From Amborella trichopoda (Eukaryota; Streptophyta; Magnoliopsida; Amborellales; Amborellaceae), in contig NW_006496103.1 of assembly GCF_000471905.2 (NCBI RefSeq), positions 412,450-476,449 on the forward strand: DNA of 64,000 bases. Direction: 5' to 3'. Position numbers and translations under genes: made by a program. Below the pieces are notes generated by a model. The model made no database searches. It was not told the origin of the DNA and saw only the letters and a program-made list of their open reading frames with translations. Position 1 is the stretch's first letter. Every line of letters begins with the position of its first letter. Shown here piece after piece: positions 47,974-60,739 of this stretch.

Positions 47974-49335
47974 TAGAGCACATGTCCCTGACTAATTTAT
48001 ATATAGGCAGAGAATCTGTAAAGAGCGAGAGAGCACTTATTTTAAATATACATATATCTTCAAAATAAATGGAATAAAAATCTAAAAAACTTATTGTTTA
48101 ATTTTTTTTTTTAAATTCAAATGATAAATGGGGATATTAACTGATACACCAAACAATAAAATCTTAACTGAATATTGATAATGTAAAACAAAGTACATAA
48201 AGACATCATGATAAACCTTTTTTTTTTTGATAAATCAAAATTAGATGGGTTAAACATTGGAGAGTGAGAACTAGAGCCGTTGTATGCTTTTTGGATAAAT
48301 CAAAACTAAACATTAAGGAGTGAGAAATAAAGCCGTTAATCACAACCATTGTATTTTTATCCTAAATACATAGACGGGCCATGCCCATTAGACGGATCTT
48401 CACAAATTAGTTAAGAGAGAGAGAGATGCTATTCACAAAATTGGTTAGAGCAAGAGAGGCTTTGTTGCCCTAAAGGCTATTCAGAAATTGGTTAGAGAGA
48501 GGGATGCATTATTGCATTATCCTTCTTTGAAGGCTTGAAGTACTCTCATCTGGTTTACACCTATATTTTTTTCCTTCTTTTTTTTTTTAACATTTTTGGT
48601 CTCTCTCTCATGGTGGGAATTCTATATAGGTGATATTAATTTCGTTTATTGAACCACATTTTCCTCTTTTTTAATAGAATCTATTGAATATGAAATAATT
48701 TTTCTGAACTTATTTAAATGTGTTTTGTTTCTTGATTTTTATATTTTTTTTTTATGTTCTCTATATGTTTCTTGGGTGGGGTTCTTTGATGGAAGTAAAC
48801 TCTCTTTCTTATCATATAAATTTGAATTTCTTTGGTTCGTCACGATTCTATTTTTTGTTGGTTAAATTGACGTTTTGAATTTCTAGTTTTGGTAAAGTAA
48901 TATTCGTCTTTTAACCTAATCACTACGTAAGACAAGCCAGAAAGCAATGGTCAAATTTCCACCCATTAATTATTAACCCATCAAATAGTCAAACTTCTAT
49001 TTTCTCAAATTTTCTTATTAAAACAAATTATGTACCTTCTAACATCATCTGAGATTGAAAATTGAACAAATATTTGGAAAAAAAAATCATTAAATATTAT
49101 TTCTAAATGTTGCAAAGGAAGGGAACCAGATGTTGGTAATAGAAAAGTGCTAAAGGAAGGGAACCACATTGTGGAAATAATTAAATATGACAAAGGAAGT
49201 CTAGGAATGTAAGGATGTTACTAGAAGATAATGATGGCTGATAACACCACGAATCGTTAGAGTTGAAGAAGATCGAGCTAAGAACCTCAATCCTATTAGA
49301 TGAAAAAGTCTAATGTGTTCTCTATTATAATTAAT
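47974..49335. other. AT-rich spacer with a small duplication
   Basis: No gene recognised. A unit of about 65 bp is duplicated at 48229-48345 (GATAAATCAAAA...GAGTGAGAA...AGCCGTT twice), and another short one near 48415-48510 (ATTGGTTAGAGA). Confidence 0.5.
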
Positions 49336-49339
49336 ATCA

Positions 49340-49915
49340 TCAATACAAAGGTCAAATACAATTATATATAATACAATTGTACAATTGTACACAATACAAT
49401 TGAATTGTATATAATTATACAATTGTATTGTATACAATTGTACAATTGTATACAATACAATCAATTGTGTACAATTGTAAACAATTCAATTATATTGTCT
49501 ACAATTGTACAATTCTAAACAATTATACAATTGTTTACAATTTTATACAATTGTACTGTATACAATTGTAGACAATACAATTGAATTGTATAAAATTGTA
49601 AACAATTATTTATAATTGTACAATTGTAGACAATAGACAATTGGATTGTATAAAATTGTAAATAATTTTATAATTGTAGATAATACAATTGAATTGTATA
49701 AAATTGTAAACAATTGTACAATTGTATACAATTTTTGTATGCAACTGTATACAATTGTAAAATACTTACCTTTTTTTTTAATACAATTGTATTGTACAAA
49801 ATACAATTATATTGTGTACAAATATATACAAGTGTATTGTATAAAATATAATACAATTGTATACAATTATATATAATTGTATACTATTATATTGTATTGT
49901 ATATAATTGTGTTCC
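49340..49915. repeat. TACAATTGTA palindromic repeat tract 1
   Basis: About 575 bp made of variants of the 10-bp palindrome TACAATTGTA, with spacers such as TATACAATTGTAAACAAT. Both strands read alike, so open frames here (Tyr/Ile/Val/Asn/Cys repeats) are repeat artefacts. Confidence 0.9.
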
Positions 49916-49977
49916 TTTTAATATAAATATGGTAAAAGCCTTGGCGGTTGACCTTAGGCGTGGTTTGGTAAAATTAT

Positions 49978-51918
49978 ATTACAATCAAGGTTACAAAAAT
50001 GGACGATCTGATCCAGAATCGGGTGATACGGATTGATAATTAACGAGGACATTCCAGATTAGGCATAAAAATGGGATTCGCCCTAGTCCGATGAAAAAAT
50101 CGTGTTTCTCAGGTTTTTTGGGTGAATCTCACCGATTCCTTGCATGAACAGTGAAAAACTCACGTGATTTTCACTTTTTGTTGTATTATTGCTCACAATA
50201 ATGAGTCAAAACATTATAAAACAATGGATGGAATTCACGATTTTGAAAAAAACGTTTGAGATCTAAAAAATTCCGTCATTTGATGAATTATAGGCGAATT
50301 GGAGAGTTTTTTGGATCAAAATCAGATTTTAAAGTTCAAAGTGTTATTGAGAGTATTATGGTCTTATTTTTTGCCGATTCATTAATTATTTTGCTCAATT
50401 TTTTAAGAAATCGAGCTCCAACAATGTTTATGAGTAGGATCCATTAAGTTGATAATTTCTGCTGAAATTGGGCACCATATTGCGTGATATCTGAGGGTTT
50501 TTTATCTCATGATGTTATTCAGGTCATTGTGTAAGTTATTTTTTATTAACAAATTTTTGTTCATCAATTTATGAAGAAATCGTGACTGATTCATAAAGAA
50601 CCCTAATTTTTATATAATTTTCGCATTTGATTAATTTTAAGCAAAATAACTAGTTTTTGTGATCAAAATCAAAGGGGTTTGATGTTTAAAGTGTTATTCA
50701 GAGTATTGTAGTTATACTTTTTGTAATGAAACACCTATTTTGCTCAATTTTTTAAGAAATCAAGCTTCGGTAACATTTTCTAAAAACTTTAATCCATCGA
50801 AGTGTTGATTTTAGCACAAATTAAGCACCATTTTAGATGATATTTGATGGTTTTGAAGCTCGTGATGTTCTTCAAATTATTGTGTGAGTTATTTACCTTA
50901 TTAACAAAGTTTTGTTTATCAATTTTTGAAGAAATCATGACTGATTCACACATACCCGAAGAACCCTAAATTTCAAATCAAAAATTTCGATCAATATAAG
51001 CCGATTCAGATCGAATTGAAGTATTTATTATGATCCTTATTATTTGCATGCGTATATTTATTAGTATCATGATTCCCTTTTGTATTTTGTTTATATGAAT
51101 TTCCTTGCTCAAAATGCTCTGTGTATGAATTTTCTTGAATCTAGGTACATAATTAGATTTACTTGATATATCATATATGTTCTTATTTCTCTTAGTATAA
51201 GAATAGATTTTTTCTTTTCTATTTTTTGTAATTATAATCATACTTAAATTTTTTTAATACATCAAATGTATGTATGTTCTTATTTCTCTCAGTATAAGAA
51301 TATGCTTTTTTTTCTATTTTCTTGTAACTATAATTCAGTGGTTTAATTCTATGTCATGAATGTATTTTTATCATGCATTAAAAGCTTGTATTTTTTAATT
51401 TTATTGCCACTATCTTTTTATGCACTAAAATGTATCTTCTTGAATCTAGATACATAATTAAATTTTGATTGATACATCAAACGATTGAATGTTATTGTTT
51501 CTCTCAGTATAATAATATACATTTTTTTGATAATTTTATTCTGATAATCTATGATGCAATTGTATACTTTATTGTAATCCATGTATCATATACTTCATGT
51601 ATGATAATTTTATGCTTCTCCTTATATGTGATGAAAATTTAATGGTTAACAGTAGTTCATACAGGAAAAGAACATCTCAATATTCGCATATTGATGTAAA
51701 AAAATGAAAGTTTTTAATGGAGTACCCCTATTTTTTATTGGATTCCTAAAAAACAACATTTATAACGAATTTTAATAATTGTTTTTGGATTTTTTTAAGG
51801 CTAAATCCGATCGATTCAACCGACTCCCAATCAGAATCGCCGATTCACCGATCTGGATGGGTTTTTGGGGGTGCTCGATTCGAAGCACCGATCCATTTTT
51901 CAAACCAGTGATTACAAC
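49978..51918. mobile_element. hAT-like non-autonomous TIR element, 1.9 kb
   Basis: The element proper spans 49986-51910. The left end reads CAAGGTTACAAAAATGGACG and the right end, reverse-complemented, CACTGGTTTGAAAAATGGAT, an imperfect TIR. Flanks are attacaat (49978-49985) and attacaac (51911-51918), an 8-bp duplication with one mismatch, the length typical of hAT. Subterminal sequence is rich in GATCC/GAATCG on both sides. There is no transposase reading. Inside are a duplicated block of about 360 bp (about 50270-50580 against 50630-50945) and three diverged copies of a unit with CTCAGTATAAGAATA (51180-51510). It looks like a deletion derivative or MITE-like element expanded by internal duplication. 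Confidence 0.75.
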
Positions 51919-53439
51919 CAACGGCAATTTTAGAAATTTTTCTCAATTTAAAATTTGTCAGAAAATTTTGTGTTTGCATGAACATTTGGTCCTCATACTT
52001 CCTCGGCTAAAATTTCATTTAAAAACAATTTTTATGCTGCAAAGTTCTGGGGATGCAATACATTACCAAGTAAAAACCGTTTAAAGGCATTATATGACTT
52101 AAAAAGCCATACTATATTATTTTTAGACATTGGGAGTTTTAAGTATTTAAAAGTGTAAAATTTAAATTTATTTCTTTAAAAATAGTTATCTAACCAATCT
52201 CAAAATTTTAGATAAAAAAAATCTAAAACAACTATTTCTCTCAATAATTAATTCTATATTATGATTTGAGGAGCGGCAATCCAGTTGTGTCATCCTGACG
52301 ACTTGAGCTTGGGTTTGAACGTTAATGCTAGATTCAACGGGTCAATTATGTGTCAATCGACCCGGATCTAATCTGATTGTGGTCTGGCTCCACATCCTAG
52401 ATGGACTTTATTGGGTTGAAGACCCGGCCGCATATTTGTATACACAACATATATGACGGATTCTATATTTATAAAAACACTTAAGAAAATATAACAAATA
52501 CCCGATCCCAAATGGTTGAGATAAAACTTGGATGATGATGATATCAAGATGAAATATTCAATATTTTACATATTTGTAACTATTTTTACATAAAACCATG
52601 TGTGTTTCTATTGTATTTAAGAATTATATAAAAAATATAGATAAATTATTGGAAAATTTATCATTACGTATGGGAGATTGGCCAATTAACACTATACCAA
52701 TATCTTTTCATTTTATTTCAAAATACTCATAAAAACACATGAGCATCAATTGTAACAATTTCAAATTAAATAAATTGTTAAATACTTCATCTCTGATAAG
52801 TATATAAATAAACTCCCTATATTTATTAAAGGATTTGGTTTGTATAAGGTCGAGGCCTTAAACAATCAAAGTAAGGTGCATCTTCAAATAATATCGAAAG
52901 ATGTTGTTTTATTATCACTAAATACAATCCAAAATATGATTATGTATGCTACTGCTTATCTTTTAATAAAAAACTCAGATCATATCATAACTAATCTAGT
53001 ATAATTGTAGGATTTTTTGGCCAATTAAGAGGTTGGTGGTCTAATTATTTAAATTAAACTCAAAGAAAAATGATTCCGACTTGATGTAAAACTTATCAAA
53101 ATAATAAAACAATAAAAAATGAAAGATCTGGACTGGAAGAACAAGATATTGTTGCTACTTTTCTTGTTACTATAACCCATCATTTTGTAGGAAAAAACAG
53201 AAGAGATAAATGGTAAAATTAGATATCTCCTTCATACACGTAAATGTCATATACACTGTCCAAATTCTGTCGGTACAAAGATATCTCCATGACTTTGCAA
53301 AGAAAAGTTTCTTTCGGGTTTGCCTCATTGTTTTAGTGAAAAAGTAAAAGCCTATATAAATGAAGAAGGAAGGGGGGAGTATGAGTATACTTTCTCTTCT
53401 CACTTATACCAAAATTATACAAAGAATTAATAAAACTAG
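51919..53439. other. AT-rich spacer, no gene recognised
   Basis: A small GC-richer stretch (52260-52440, CCCGGATCTAATC...AAGACCCGGCCGC) may be a relic of an element end. Otherwise nothing identified. Confidence 0.45.
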
Positions 53440-54415
53440 AATAATGCTTTGTAATGATTACGATTAAAACAACAACTTAAGAGAGAAAAATTAGTCAGTA
53501 AAAAAGAATTAAAAAATTTAGGCTATCAATTTGGAATGAATCCTTACCATCCCACAAATAGACCTGATGAATATTATAAAAATAATAAAAATCATAGTAG
53601 AAGATATATTAAAAAATTCTAAGAAAAATAAATCTTATAAGAAGAACTAAACCAAAGACAATGACTATAACAAAAAAAAGAAAATTCCCACATGCAAGAT
53701 TTGTGGAAGGAAAGAACATTATGCTAATAAATGTTATTCTAAGAAAAATCATATCAACAACTTAAAAAGGGTTCAAAAGAAGTTGAAGGAGAATTATCTT
53801 ATTCTTCCTCTTCTTAATCAGAAAATTCTAAAAAATATTGCTCTTGCTCATTAAATGTTTTAACTACTGAACAATAAACTTTTATGGAAATATTTTCTAA
53901 CTTTACAAATATGGAATTTAAGAATAAACTATTAAAAGAACAATTTGAAAAATAGAACAAACTAGTAAAAGAAAAAATTGATCCTATACCCCTATTTATG
54001 ACTTTAATAAAATAATGAAAGAAGCTAGAACTAAGAAACCCTTAAAAGAAGATATAACCATATCTAATTTAAGAAGAGAAATTACTGAAACTAAAGAAGA
54101 AATTAAATCCTTAAAAGAAAGATTACAAATTTTATAATAAAATTTTAATCCTATAAAAGATGAAGAAATTAATGAAGATACCGATTTTCTTAACAATTTA
54201 CATTTAAAGTTAAAAAATGATTTGTCAAGATAGATATAAAAATTAAAGACTTTACTTTTATCTCAAATAACTCTCATGGAATTAGGTGCCGACATAAATT
54301 GCATAAAAGAAGACCTTGTTCCTCCCCAACATTTTGCTTATTTAAATAAATTAAAAATCAAATATAAGGCACCGAATACCCAAGTATGCAAAATATGGAC
54401 TACTTTTTGATATAA
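53440..54415 (+). pseudogene. Endogenous caulimovirid fragment 1 (coat protein to protease)
   Basis: Reading on +: a basic stretch with LKNLGYQFGMNPYHPTNRPD near 53515-53575, a zinc-finger-type motif CKICGRKEHYANKC near 53694-53740, an acidic/Lys-rich stretch and a protease-like segment GADINCIKEDLVPPQHF near 54280-54335. Order and motifs match the coat-protein-to-protease part of petuvirus/florendovirus-type endogenous pararetroviruses. The sequence is clearly different from the longer copy at 55200-61855, so it comes from another lineage or is much older. It ends where palindromic tract 2 begins (54421). Heavily decayed. Confidence 0.7.
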
Positions 54416-54420
54416 GTTTC

Positions 54421-55112
54421 TTACTAGTACAATTGTATACAACTGTACAATTATATAAAATTGCACAATTGTATAGAATACAATACAATTGTTATTGTAT
54501 TATATGCGTAAGGAATTGTAAACAATATTATATAAAATGTATACATGTAAATAATATAATACAATTGTATATAATTGTACAATTGTATTGTTTACAATTA
54601 TACAATACAATTGTAAATAATTATAAAATTCTACACAGCTGTATACAATTATATATGTAAGCAATTGTAAACAATATAGTAGTAAATAATACAATATAAT
54701 TCTATACAATTGTATATGATAGTGCAATTTTATTGTTACAATTATATAATACAACTGTGCACAACTATAATTTTCTACATAGTTGTATACAATTATATAT
54801 TCTACATAGTTGTATACAATTATATACGTAAGCAATTGTAAACAATATAATATAATTGTATACAACTGTAAATAATACAATATAATTGTATACAATTGTA
54901 AACAATACAATATAAATGCATAAAATTGTAAACAATATAATACAATTATACAATTGTAATAATTGTAAACAATACAGCTGTACAAATTGTAAAATTCTAC
55001 ACAATTGTATACAATTATATACGTAAGCAATTGTAAACAATACAATATAATTGTAAACAATATAATACAATTATACAATTGTAATAATTGTAAACAATTA
55101 AAGTCGCAAATT
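54421..55112. repeat. TACAATTGTA palindromic repeat tract 2, between two virus pieces
   Basis: About 690 bp of the same palindrome variants as tract 1, with longer-range units: the phrase AATTATATACGTAAGCAATTG occurs near 54815 and 55012. It directly joins virus fragment 1 on the left and the sequence before fragment 2 on the right. The long - strand frame across it (54500-55555) is repeat-derived in its C-terminal two thirds. Confidence 0.9.
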
Positions 55113-55229
55113 GTAGTATACTCGCATTGTGGAACCCTAAGTTGTGGTAGAGCTTGTAAGCGCAAAACATGCGTTAGAGTACTTATCCCATTGACTGTGA
55201 AGCAATGAAATAAAGACAACTGTATTATT

Positions 55230-56330
55230 GACTCAATGTGTAGTCTATTTAAATCAAGGTCTACGGCCTTAAACAATGAGGCTAGCTCTTCCCGCTCACA
55301 TATCAATAATATTAAAAATATTGAAGAAATTGTGATCTCTAATAAAGATAAAAGCATACAAAATTGGAATATTCCTAAAATACATATATATGAAATACTA
55401 TGAAGCAGTGAAATAGGAGATGATCGTTTCAATTTAAAAGTGATTATGCTATAAAAATCGTAGAAAAAACAGTTTCTATCCTTGAAACACTTTATGCCTT
55501 CCAGCTTAAAGAAGGAATAGAAGAACACAAAAATAAGGGTTACAATTATTTGCATATATGATTAGTGCAAGTAGCGGTTAAACTTTTAACTAGAACATGA
55601 CTCAATAATTCAGTCCTGATATGCCTAAGAGACTTTAGGAATAGTAATTTCTCAGACTCCTTATTGGGAATTGTGGAGTCAAGCCCTTGTGAAGGCCCCA
55701 TATATTTCAACTACTATCCAAAATTTTCAGTTTCGTTAACTGATCCTAACTTATTAAAAGGATTAACGCTGAATCTTAAAACTCAAGGATTCGACATGGA
55801 ATTTGGTTCTCAAAACATAGCTATCATTTATAGGTTGTGCTATAAGGTAATGAATATTATATGTCCAGATGTTAAAAAAAATGGATAAAAAAGGACAAAC
55901 AATCTTTTTTCAAACAAAAAATTGAAAAATCCAACTTAATTGTCCCAAAAACCATAACATGGGATCATGTTACACTACCAACTCAATGAAACTTACATAA
56001 TGAAGTACCTGTTAGGCCTATCCAAAATTCCAATGTTAATTCCATTGTAGAATTTCTTCATGGAGAAGTTGACATACAATTTAATCCTCAAAGAAGCATT
56101 AGGATTAATATTGCCTCACAAAAGCTCAGAATACCAGCGAGGAACTCTACTTCTTTTATTCCTATCATAGATTTGGAAAATCAACATTTACATGCTATTC
56201 TCAAAGCCTAAGGAGAATAGGTGATAATATTCAACAACCAATTTACAATGTAGAAACACCTAAAATCCAAAATTCTAGGCCCATATCTCTTGAGCCTTTA
56301 TTTTCAGATGTAGAACATAGTCCACATGAA
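55230..56330 (+). pseudogene. Movement protein region of virus copy 2 (30K type)
   Basis: Readable blocks are QNWNIPKIHIYEIL near 55360-55400, VQVAVKLLTRT near 55567, LGIVESSPCEGPIYFNYYP near 55661-55720, FSVSLTDPNLLKGLTLNLKT and NIAIIYRLCYKVMN. These are the conserved blocks of the 30K-superfamily cell-to-cell movement protein at the N-terminus of petuvirus/florendovirus polyproteins, which enlarges plasmodesmata. Fossil. Confidence 0.8.
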
Positions 56331-57315
56331 ATGAACGTTATTGAAATAAAAAATTTTCAAATTAATTATGAAAAAATTGAAAAAGATTTTAATAGTGACC
56401 ACAATAAGGAGATAAAAGAATGATTCCTAAACAAAGTGACCCCGACATCCAGAAAACATATAAAAGAAAAATATATTGAAGCTAGGCAAAAGGTTGGAGG
56501 AAATATGTTCTTTTATAGATGGTTTGGAGAAATATTTGTAAAAAAGAATAAATTAAAATTCCTATTTGAATATAGAGATAAAAGATATATCGGAATAAAT
56601 CCTGATATTAATGCAATGTCTACACAATATAATACCTATAAAACTACGAAAGGTAAAGCAGAAGCTACACATCCACCTGATGATGTAGTCGAAATCATGG
56701 GAACTAAAGCAGCTCCTTACAAAAAGGTAGCTGACACTCCTAATATGGAAGGATTTAAAATAATTATAGAACAAAACAATTATACTAATTTATATCTTCA
56801 GTCATTAGGAAAATAGACTGATAGGATTGAGAGTCTAGTGTCTAAAACTAACACATTAGTTTTTAAAACAAAAATTACAAAAACTATGCGTTCATCAAGT
56901 AAAACTCCTACACCTTTGTTATTCAAGCCCTCTCGAGAGCTTCCTAGAGATAAATTTAAACTTCAGCAGGCAAGCTCTGAGTTTCTAGATGAAATAATAA
57001 ATCGTTTAGGCAATATGAAGATTAATGACAAGGAAAAACAAAAAATGCTTGAATCTTCAAATAATATGCTTGAAGATATAACTAAAAATTGTACAGAAAA
57101 TGACTTAGAGGAATTAGAGCAAATGTTTAAGCAATCATTAAATAATCAACTTGCTGAAATTAACAAAGTCGGATGTGGTCTTAAAACAAGACCAGCAGCC
57201 CCCAATAAAATGTATTATCCTAGACCTTCTCTTATTGATTTACAACATGAAGAAGATATCCTGATGGAATCAGCTATGTATGATGGTAAAGCCATAGTAG
57301 AATGGAACCTAGATA
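56331..57315 (+). pseudogene. Coat-protein N-terminal region of virus copy 2
   Basis: 56436-56816 reads TPTSRKHIKEKYIEARQKVG and NMFFYRWFGEIFVKK, a well-kept block of this virus group between movement and coat protein. 56838-57315 has a glutamate/lysine-rich helical stretch (KEKQKMLESSNNMLEDITKN) and YYPRPSLIDLQHEEDILMES. Coding similarity stops at the TIR element at 57324. Fossil. Confidence 0.75.
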
Positions 57316-58738
57316 CATTAAGTGGCCATTTGGATACCTGGAAATATATTGTTTGTGAAATATATTAATGGCGTAATACGTTACTGTGTAATACATTACT
57401 TGCAAATGGATTGTTACTGTTTAGGTAGTATTTAAATGTATCCTGGGAAATAAATGGCTATTGTTTGGCTATATTTGGAAGAAATATGGGAAATGCATTA
57501 CCAATATTTTACTAGCACTTGCCTATAAACTATCATTTCTTTTTTTTTTTGGTCACAAAATTCCACTGAAATGAGGAATTAAAGTCATCATCATATTATT
57601 TCAAAAAGATTTTCTAATAATAACATCATCACCATTCCAAAAAGATTTTTTAATAATAACTTGTACCATTCTAAAGTCATCATCACACAATTTCTTACTT
57701 ATTTTGTATGCCTTTGGCACTTACATGGAATCACATGTCTTCTAACATAAAATTATCATCACACAATTTCTTACTTATTTTGCATGCTTTTGCCACTTAC
57801 ATGGAATCACATGTCTTTTAACAAGATTAGACTTTGGTTTCAATATGATAAGTCATTGGAATAATATGACTAGAATAACATGTTTTTATTGTGATAAGCC
57901 TTATTTTTATTTATTTTATATAGAAGACTTTCAAAAGTCTATCAAATAAACAATAAATTATGATACCAAATTAAAACTCTTTAGGGTACAAGTTAAAAAA
58001 TGAGAAGACGTTTGATTAGTAAACTAGAATGTTTGGTAATTGCAGTAGAAAATTTTGAGGTATTGGAGGAAACTAAAGAGGTATCTTATTTCAATTGAGC
58101 TCTTACTAATGTTTTATGAGGATTATGTTGGGTGAAATATTTTATTATAATTGTGTGGTGTAATTTCTTATGTTGGGTAAAAAATTTTATTATAATTGTG
58201 CTATGTAATTTCTCATTGATTAGATATGTTAAGGAGAATGGATATGCTAAGGAGAGAGGGAGAATGGAAAAAGTTCAGATGAGAGAGTAAGGGGGTTTAA
58301 AAAAAAAAAAAAAATCTAGATGAGAGGAAGGGACTTAAAGGTAAAGGGGGCTTAAAAAAAATATATATATAGATGAGAAGAAAGGGCTTAAAGAGAGAGG
58401 GAACACCTTTTTGAAACCGTTATTAGGGTTTAAGAGAGGGGAACGGGCTTAGAGAGGGAGGGAGCACCTATGCAAATCGAGTAGGCGGGTTGACATTTTA
58501 TTAAGCTGGCATAGGGCAGAGAGACACATGCCAAAGATTTCTAAAGATTACCTGTCAAGTGCGTAATAGATTTTTCACCTTCCACCGCCCGTAATGTATT
58601 TCATTATTTTTGGGGAAATCTCGTGTAATATCTTTTCATTTCCTTATTATGAAGTGTATTCAAATGGTGAAAATGTCATATTTCCTCCTAATCGATTGTC
58701 ATGTAATAGATTTCCAGGTACCCAAACGACCTTTAAGT
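57316..58738. mobile_element. 1.4-kb TIR DNA element inserted in virus copy 2 (hAT-like)
   Basis: Ends: GGCCATTTGGATACCTGG at 57324 and, reverse-complemented from 58731, GGTCGTTTGGGTACCTGG, followed by GAAAT on both sides. Flanks are cattaagt (57316-57323) and ctttaagt (58731-58738), a 7-8-bp near-duplication that favours hAT over PIF/Harbinger. Virus-like reading stops at the left end and starts again right after the right end. No transposase. Inside: a 76-bp tandem pair with TCATCACACAATTTCTTACT (57675-57826), a second pair with TTTTATTATAATTGTG (58130-58205) and purine-rich GGGCTTAAAGAGAG repeats (58280-58460). The element arrived after the virus sequence integrated. Confidence 0.8.
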
Positions 58739-58739
58739 A

Positions 58740-59811
58740 AATACCAAATACTCACTTTACTTAGACACATGATGATGTATACTACTGCTAGTTTAAATAT
58801 TGGAAACCATGACTTTGAAATAGCAAAGGCCATAATCACTGGCTTACCGGTCAATTATGTGGTTGGTAGGATAACACATCTCTCGGGACAAGAGAAAAAT
58901 TACATCCTAAATGCTCAAAAATAGTATGTTAGTAGACATGTTATACAACCTGATCAAGTTCAGGATATTCAAGTTACAGAAGATAAGGCTGTAATAACCT
59001 GATTTACACCATTGCTCTACATTTTATAGGCAATACTTCTATCTTGACTTAAAGACAGTCAGATCTCCTCCAAAATCTTAGATGCCCCAGTCTATCCCAC
59101 TTTAAGTGGTATAAGGATACTTTCAATTCAAGGCTTTTAACTGTAGAAGACTGTAGGGCAAACTATTGGAAAGCCCAATTTATTGCTGGATTACCAAGGT
59201 TATTGGGAGAAAAGGTAAACAGCAAGCTAAAAGCTAAAAATAATGGGGAATTAAATTATGATATCTATACCTTAGGAGAATTGTATGCAGAAGTTTGTGC
59301 GGCAAGTTTAGAAATCTGTATTGACCTAAAACTTAGGAAACAACTAGAAAAACAGAACCTGACTATAAGGAAAGAGTTAGGTGACTTTTGTGAACAAATT
59401 GGTTTTGAATCTATTAAATCTAAACCACATCTCTCTCATTCAGGAAAGAAAGAACCCTATAAAACTGATAAGAAGAAATCTAAAAAATTCAAAAGAAAAT
59501 TCCTTCAAAGAAATAAGCCGAACACAGGTCAAAAAGAGAGAGCAAGAGTTGCTAAACATAAAAAAAAATCTAGTATATGTAGAAAATGTGGCAAATTCGG
59601 CCATTACGAAAATAAATGCAGAACAAAAAGAAAAATCAATAATTTGAACATTGATGAAGGTCTCAAAAGACAATTATGCCAGGTTTTACTTACATCTGAT
59701 GTAGAAGACTCCGATGCAAAAGAACTAATTAATTTGGTAGTGGATGAATCAGATTATGAGTCATCTTCAGAAAATGAGGGAAGTAATAATTCTAATTGCA
59801 ATTGTGATTAG
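58740..59811 (+). pseudogene. Coat-protein C-terminal region with zinc finger of virus copy 2
   Basis: The longest intact reading is 59203-59811. It is lysine-rich (KKKSKKFKRKFLQRNKPN near residues 92-109), has the CCHC finger CRKCGKFGHYENKC at about residues 127-140, and ends in an acidic Ser-rich tail (DESDYESSSENEGSNNS). Basic region, finger and acidic tail are the hallmark of caulimovirid coat proteins, which package viral DNA. The upstream part (58740-59200) has TTASLNIGNHDFEIAKAIIT and FNSRLLTVEDCRANYWKAQF-like blocks typical of this group. Fossil. Confidence 0.8.
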
Positions 59812-60330
59812 TACAATCTATTTTATTAATAAATGGATTGGACATAAATGTTTTGACCTCTGAAGAAAATCTTATTTTAGATATCGTTGATAAGATAGAA
59901 GATCCATAGGCTAAAAGAAAAGTTTTAATATTATATATGGCTAATGATAGGTGAAATTTAAGCCAAATTAGACAAGAAAGACAATATGAAAAACCACATT
60001 TGATTTTAAAAATATCATAAATAGAATGAAACAGAAGATGTCTCCAATAACAGAAAAATAATCTTCTATTCAAGAACTCAAATTTGAAATAAATAATGTT
60101 AAGCAAGAAGTAAAATGACTCAAAATTAGAATGGATCAAATAGAAGAAACATCAAATCATCAAAACTCTATTTTAAGAAATGAAGAACCTGTGTCTCCAC
60201 TTCTGGATGAATTTGAAGACACAAAACATAGTAAAATTCCTGAGGCAGAAGCAAATAATATTTATGCCAAAAATTTAAAAGAAATGACTTATGTAAATCT
60301 TGTAGATAAAATTATATCACAAAAATAATA
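59812..60330 (+). pseudogene. Linker between coat protein and protease of virus copy 2
   Basis: Charged, heptad-like reading (60131-60328: MDQIEETSNHQNSILRN and EFEDTKHSKIPEAEANNIYA) suggesting a coiled coil. In related viruses a helical stretch lies between coat protein and protease. No catalytic motif. Confidence 0.5.
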
Positions 60331-60334
60331 TACT

Positions 60335-60735
60335 TATGTAACCATTGTGGTTAATAAAGAATTTAAATTTCAGACTATAACTCTAATAGACTTAGGAGCT
60401 GATCTAAACTTCATAAATGAAGGACTAGTCCCTTCTAAGTATTTTGACAAGAGTACTCAAATTCTTAATACAACTGATGGTAAGAGGATGATGATAAATT
60501 ATAAATTATCTGTTGCTGAAGTTTGTAATAATGGTGCATGTTTTTATACTTCCTTTTATAATGGTAAAAAGACTTTCTCAGGCAGTTATATTAGGAACAC
60601 CATTCTTGAATCTTTTATATTCAATTAAACTATTAAATCATACTGGTATTGAATCAGAAATCGATGGACATAAAGTAAGATTTGATTTCATAGATAAGCC
60701 TAAAATCAAGTACAAGTTGATATTATAAATAAAGA
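60335..60735 (+). pseudogene. Aspartic protease region of virus copy 2
   Basis: Reads VVNKEFKFQTITLIDLGADL and then FINEGLVPSKYFDKSTQILN, followed by a segment ending VRFDFIDKPKIKYKL. The spacing and the INEGLVPSKYF block are those of petuvirus-type proteases that cleave the polyprotein. Fossil. Confidence 0.75.
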
Positions 60736-60739
60736 AAAA

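Noticed and set aside
49606-49876. Overlapping Tyr/Ile/Val/Cys frames on both strands
   Set aside because: The palindromic repeat reads alike on both strands; no real coding signal.
54500-55555. 351-codon open frame on -, the longest in the window
   Set aside because: Most of it crosses palindromic tract 2 and repeats Tyr-Asn-Cys-Ile/Leu units; the rest is antisense to the virus movement region. Not a gene.
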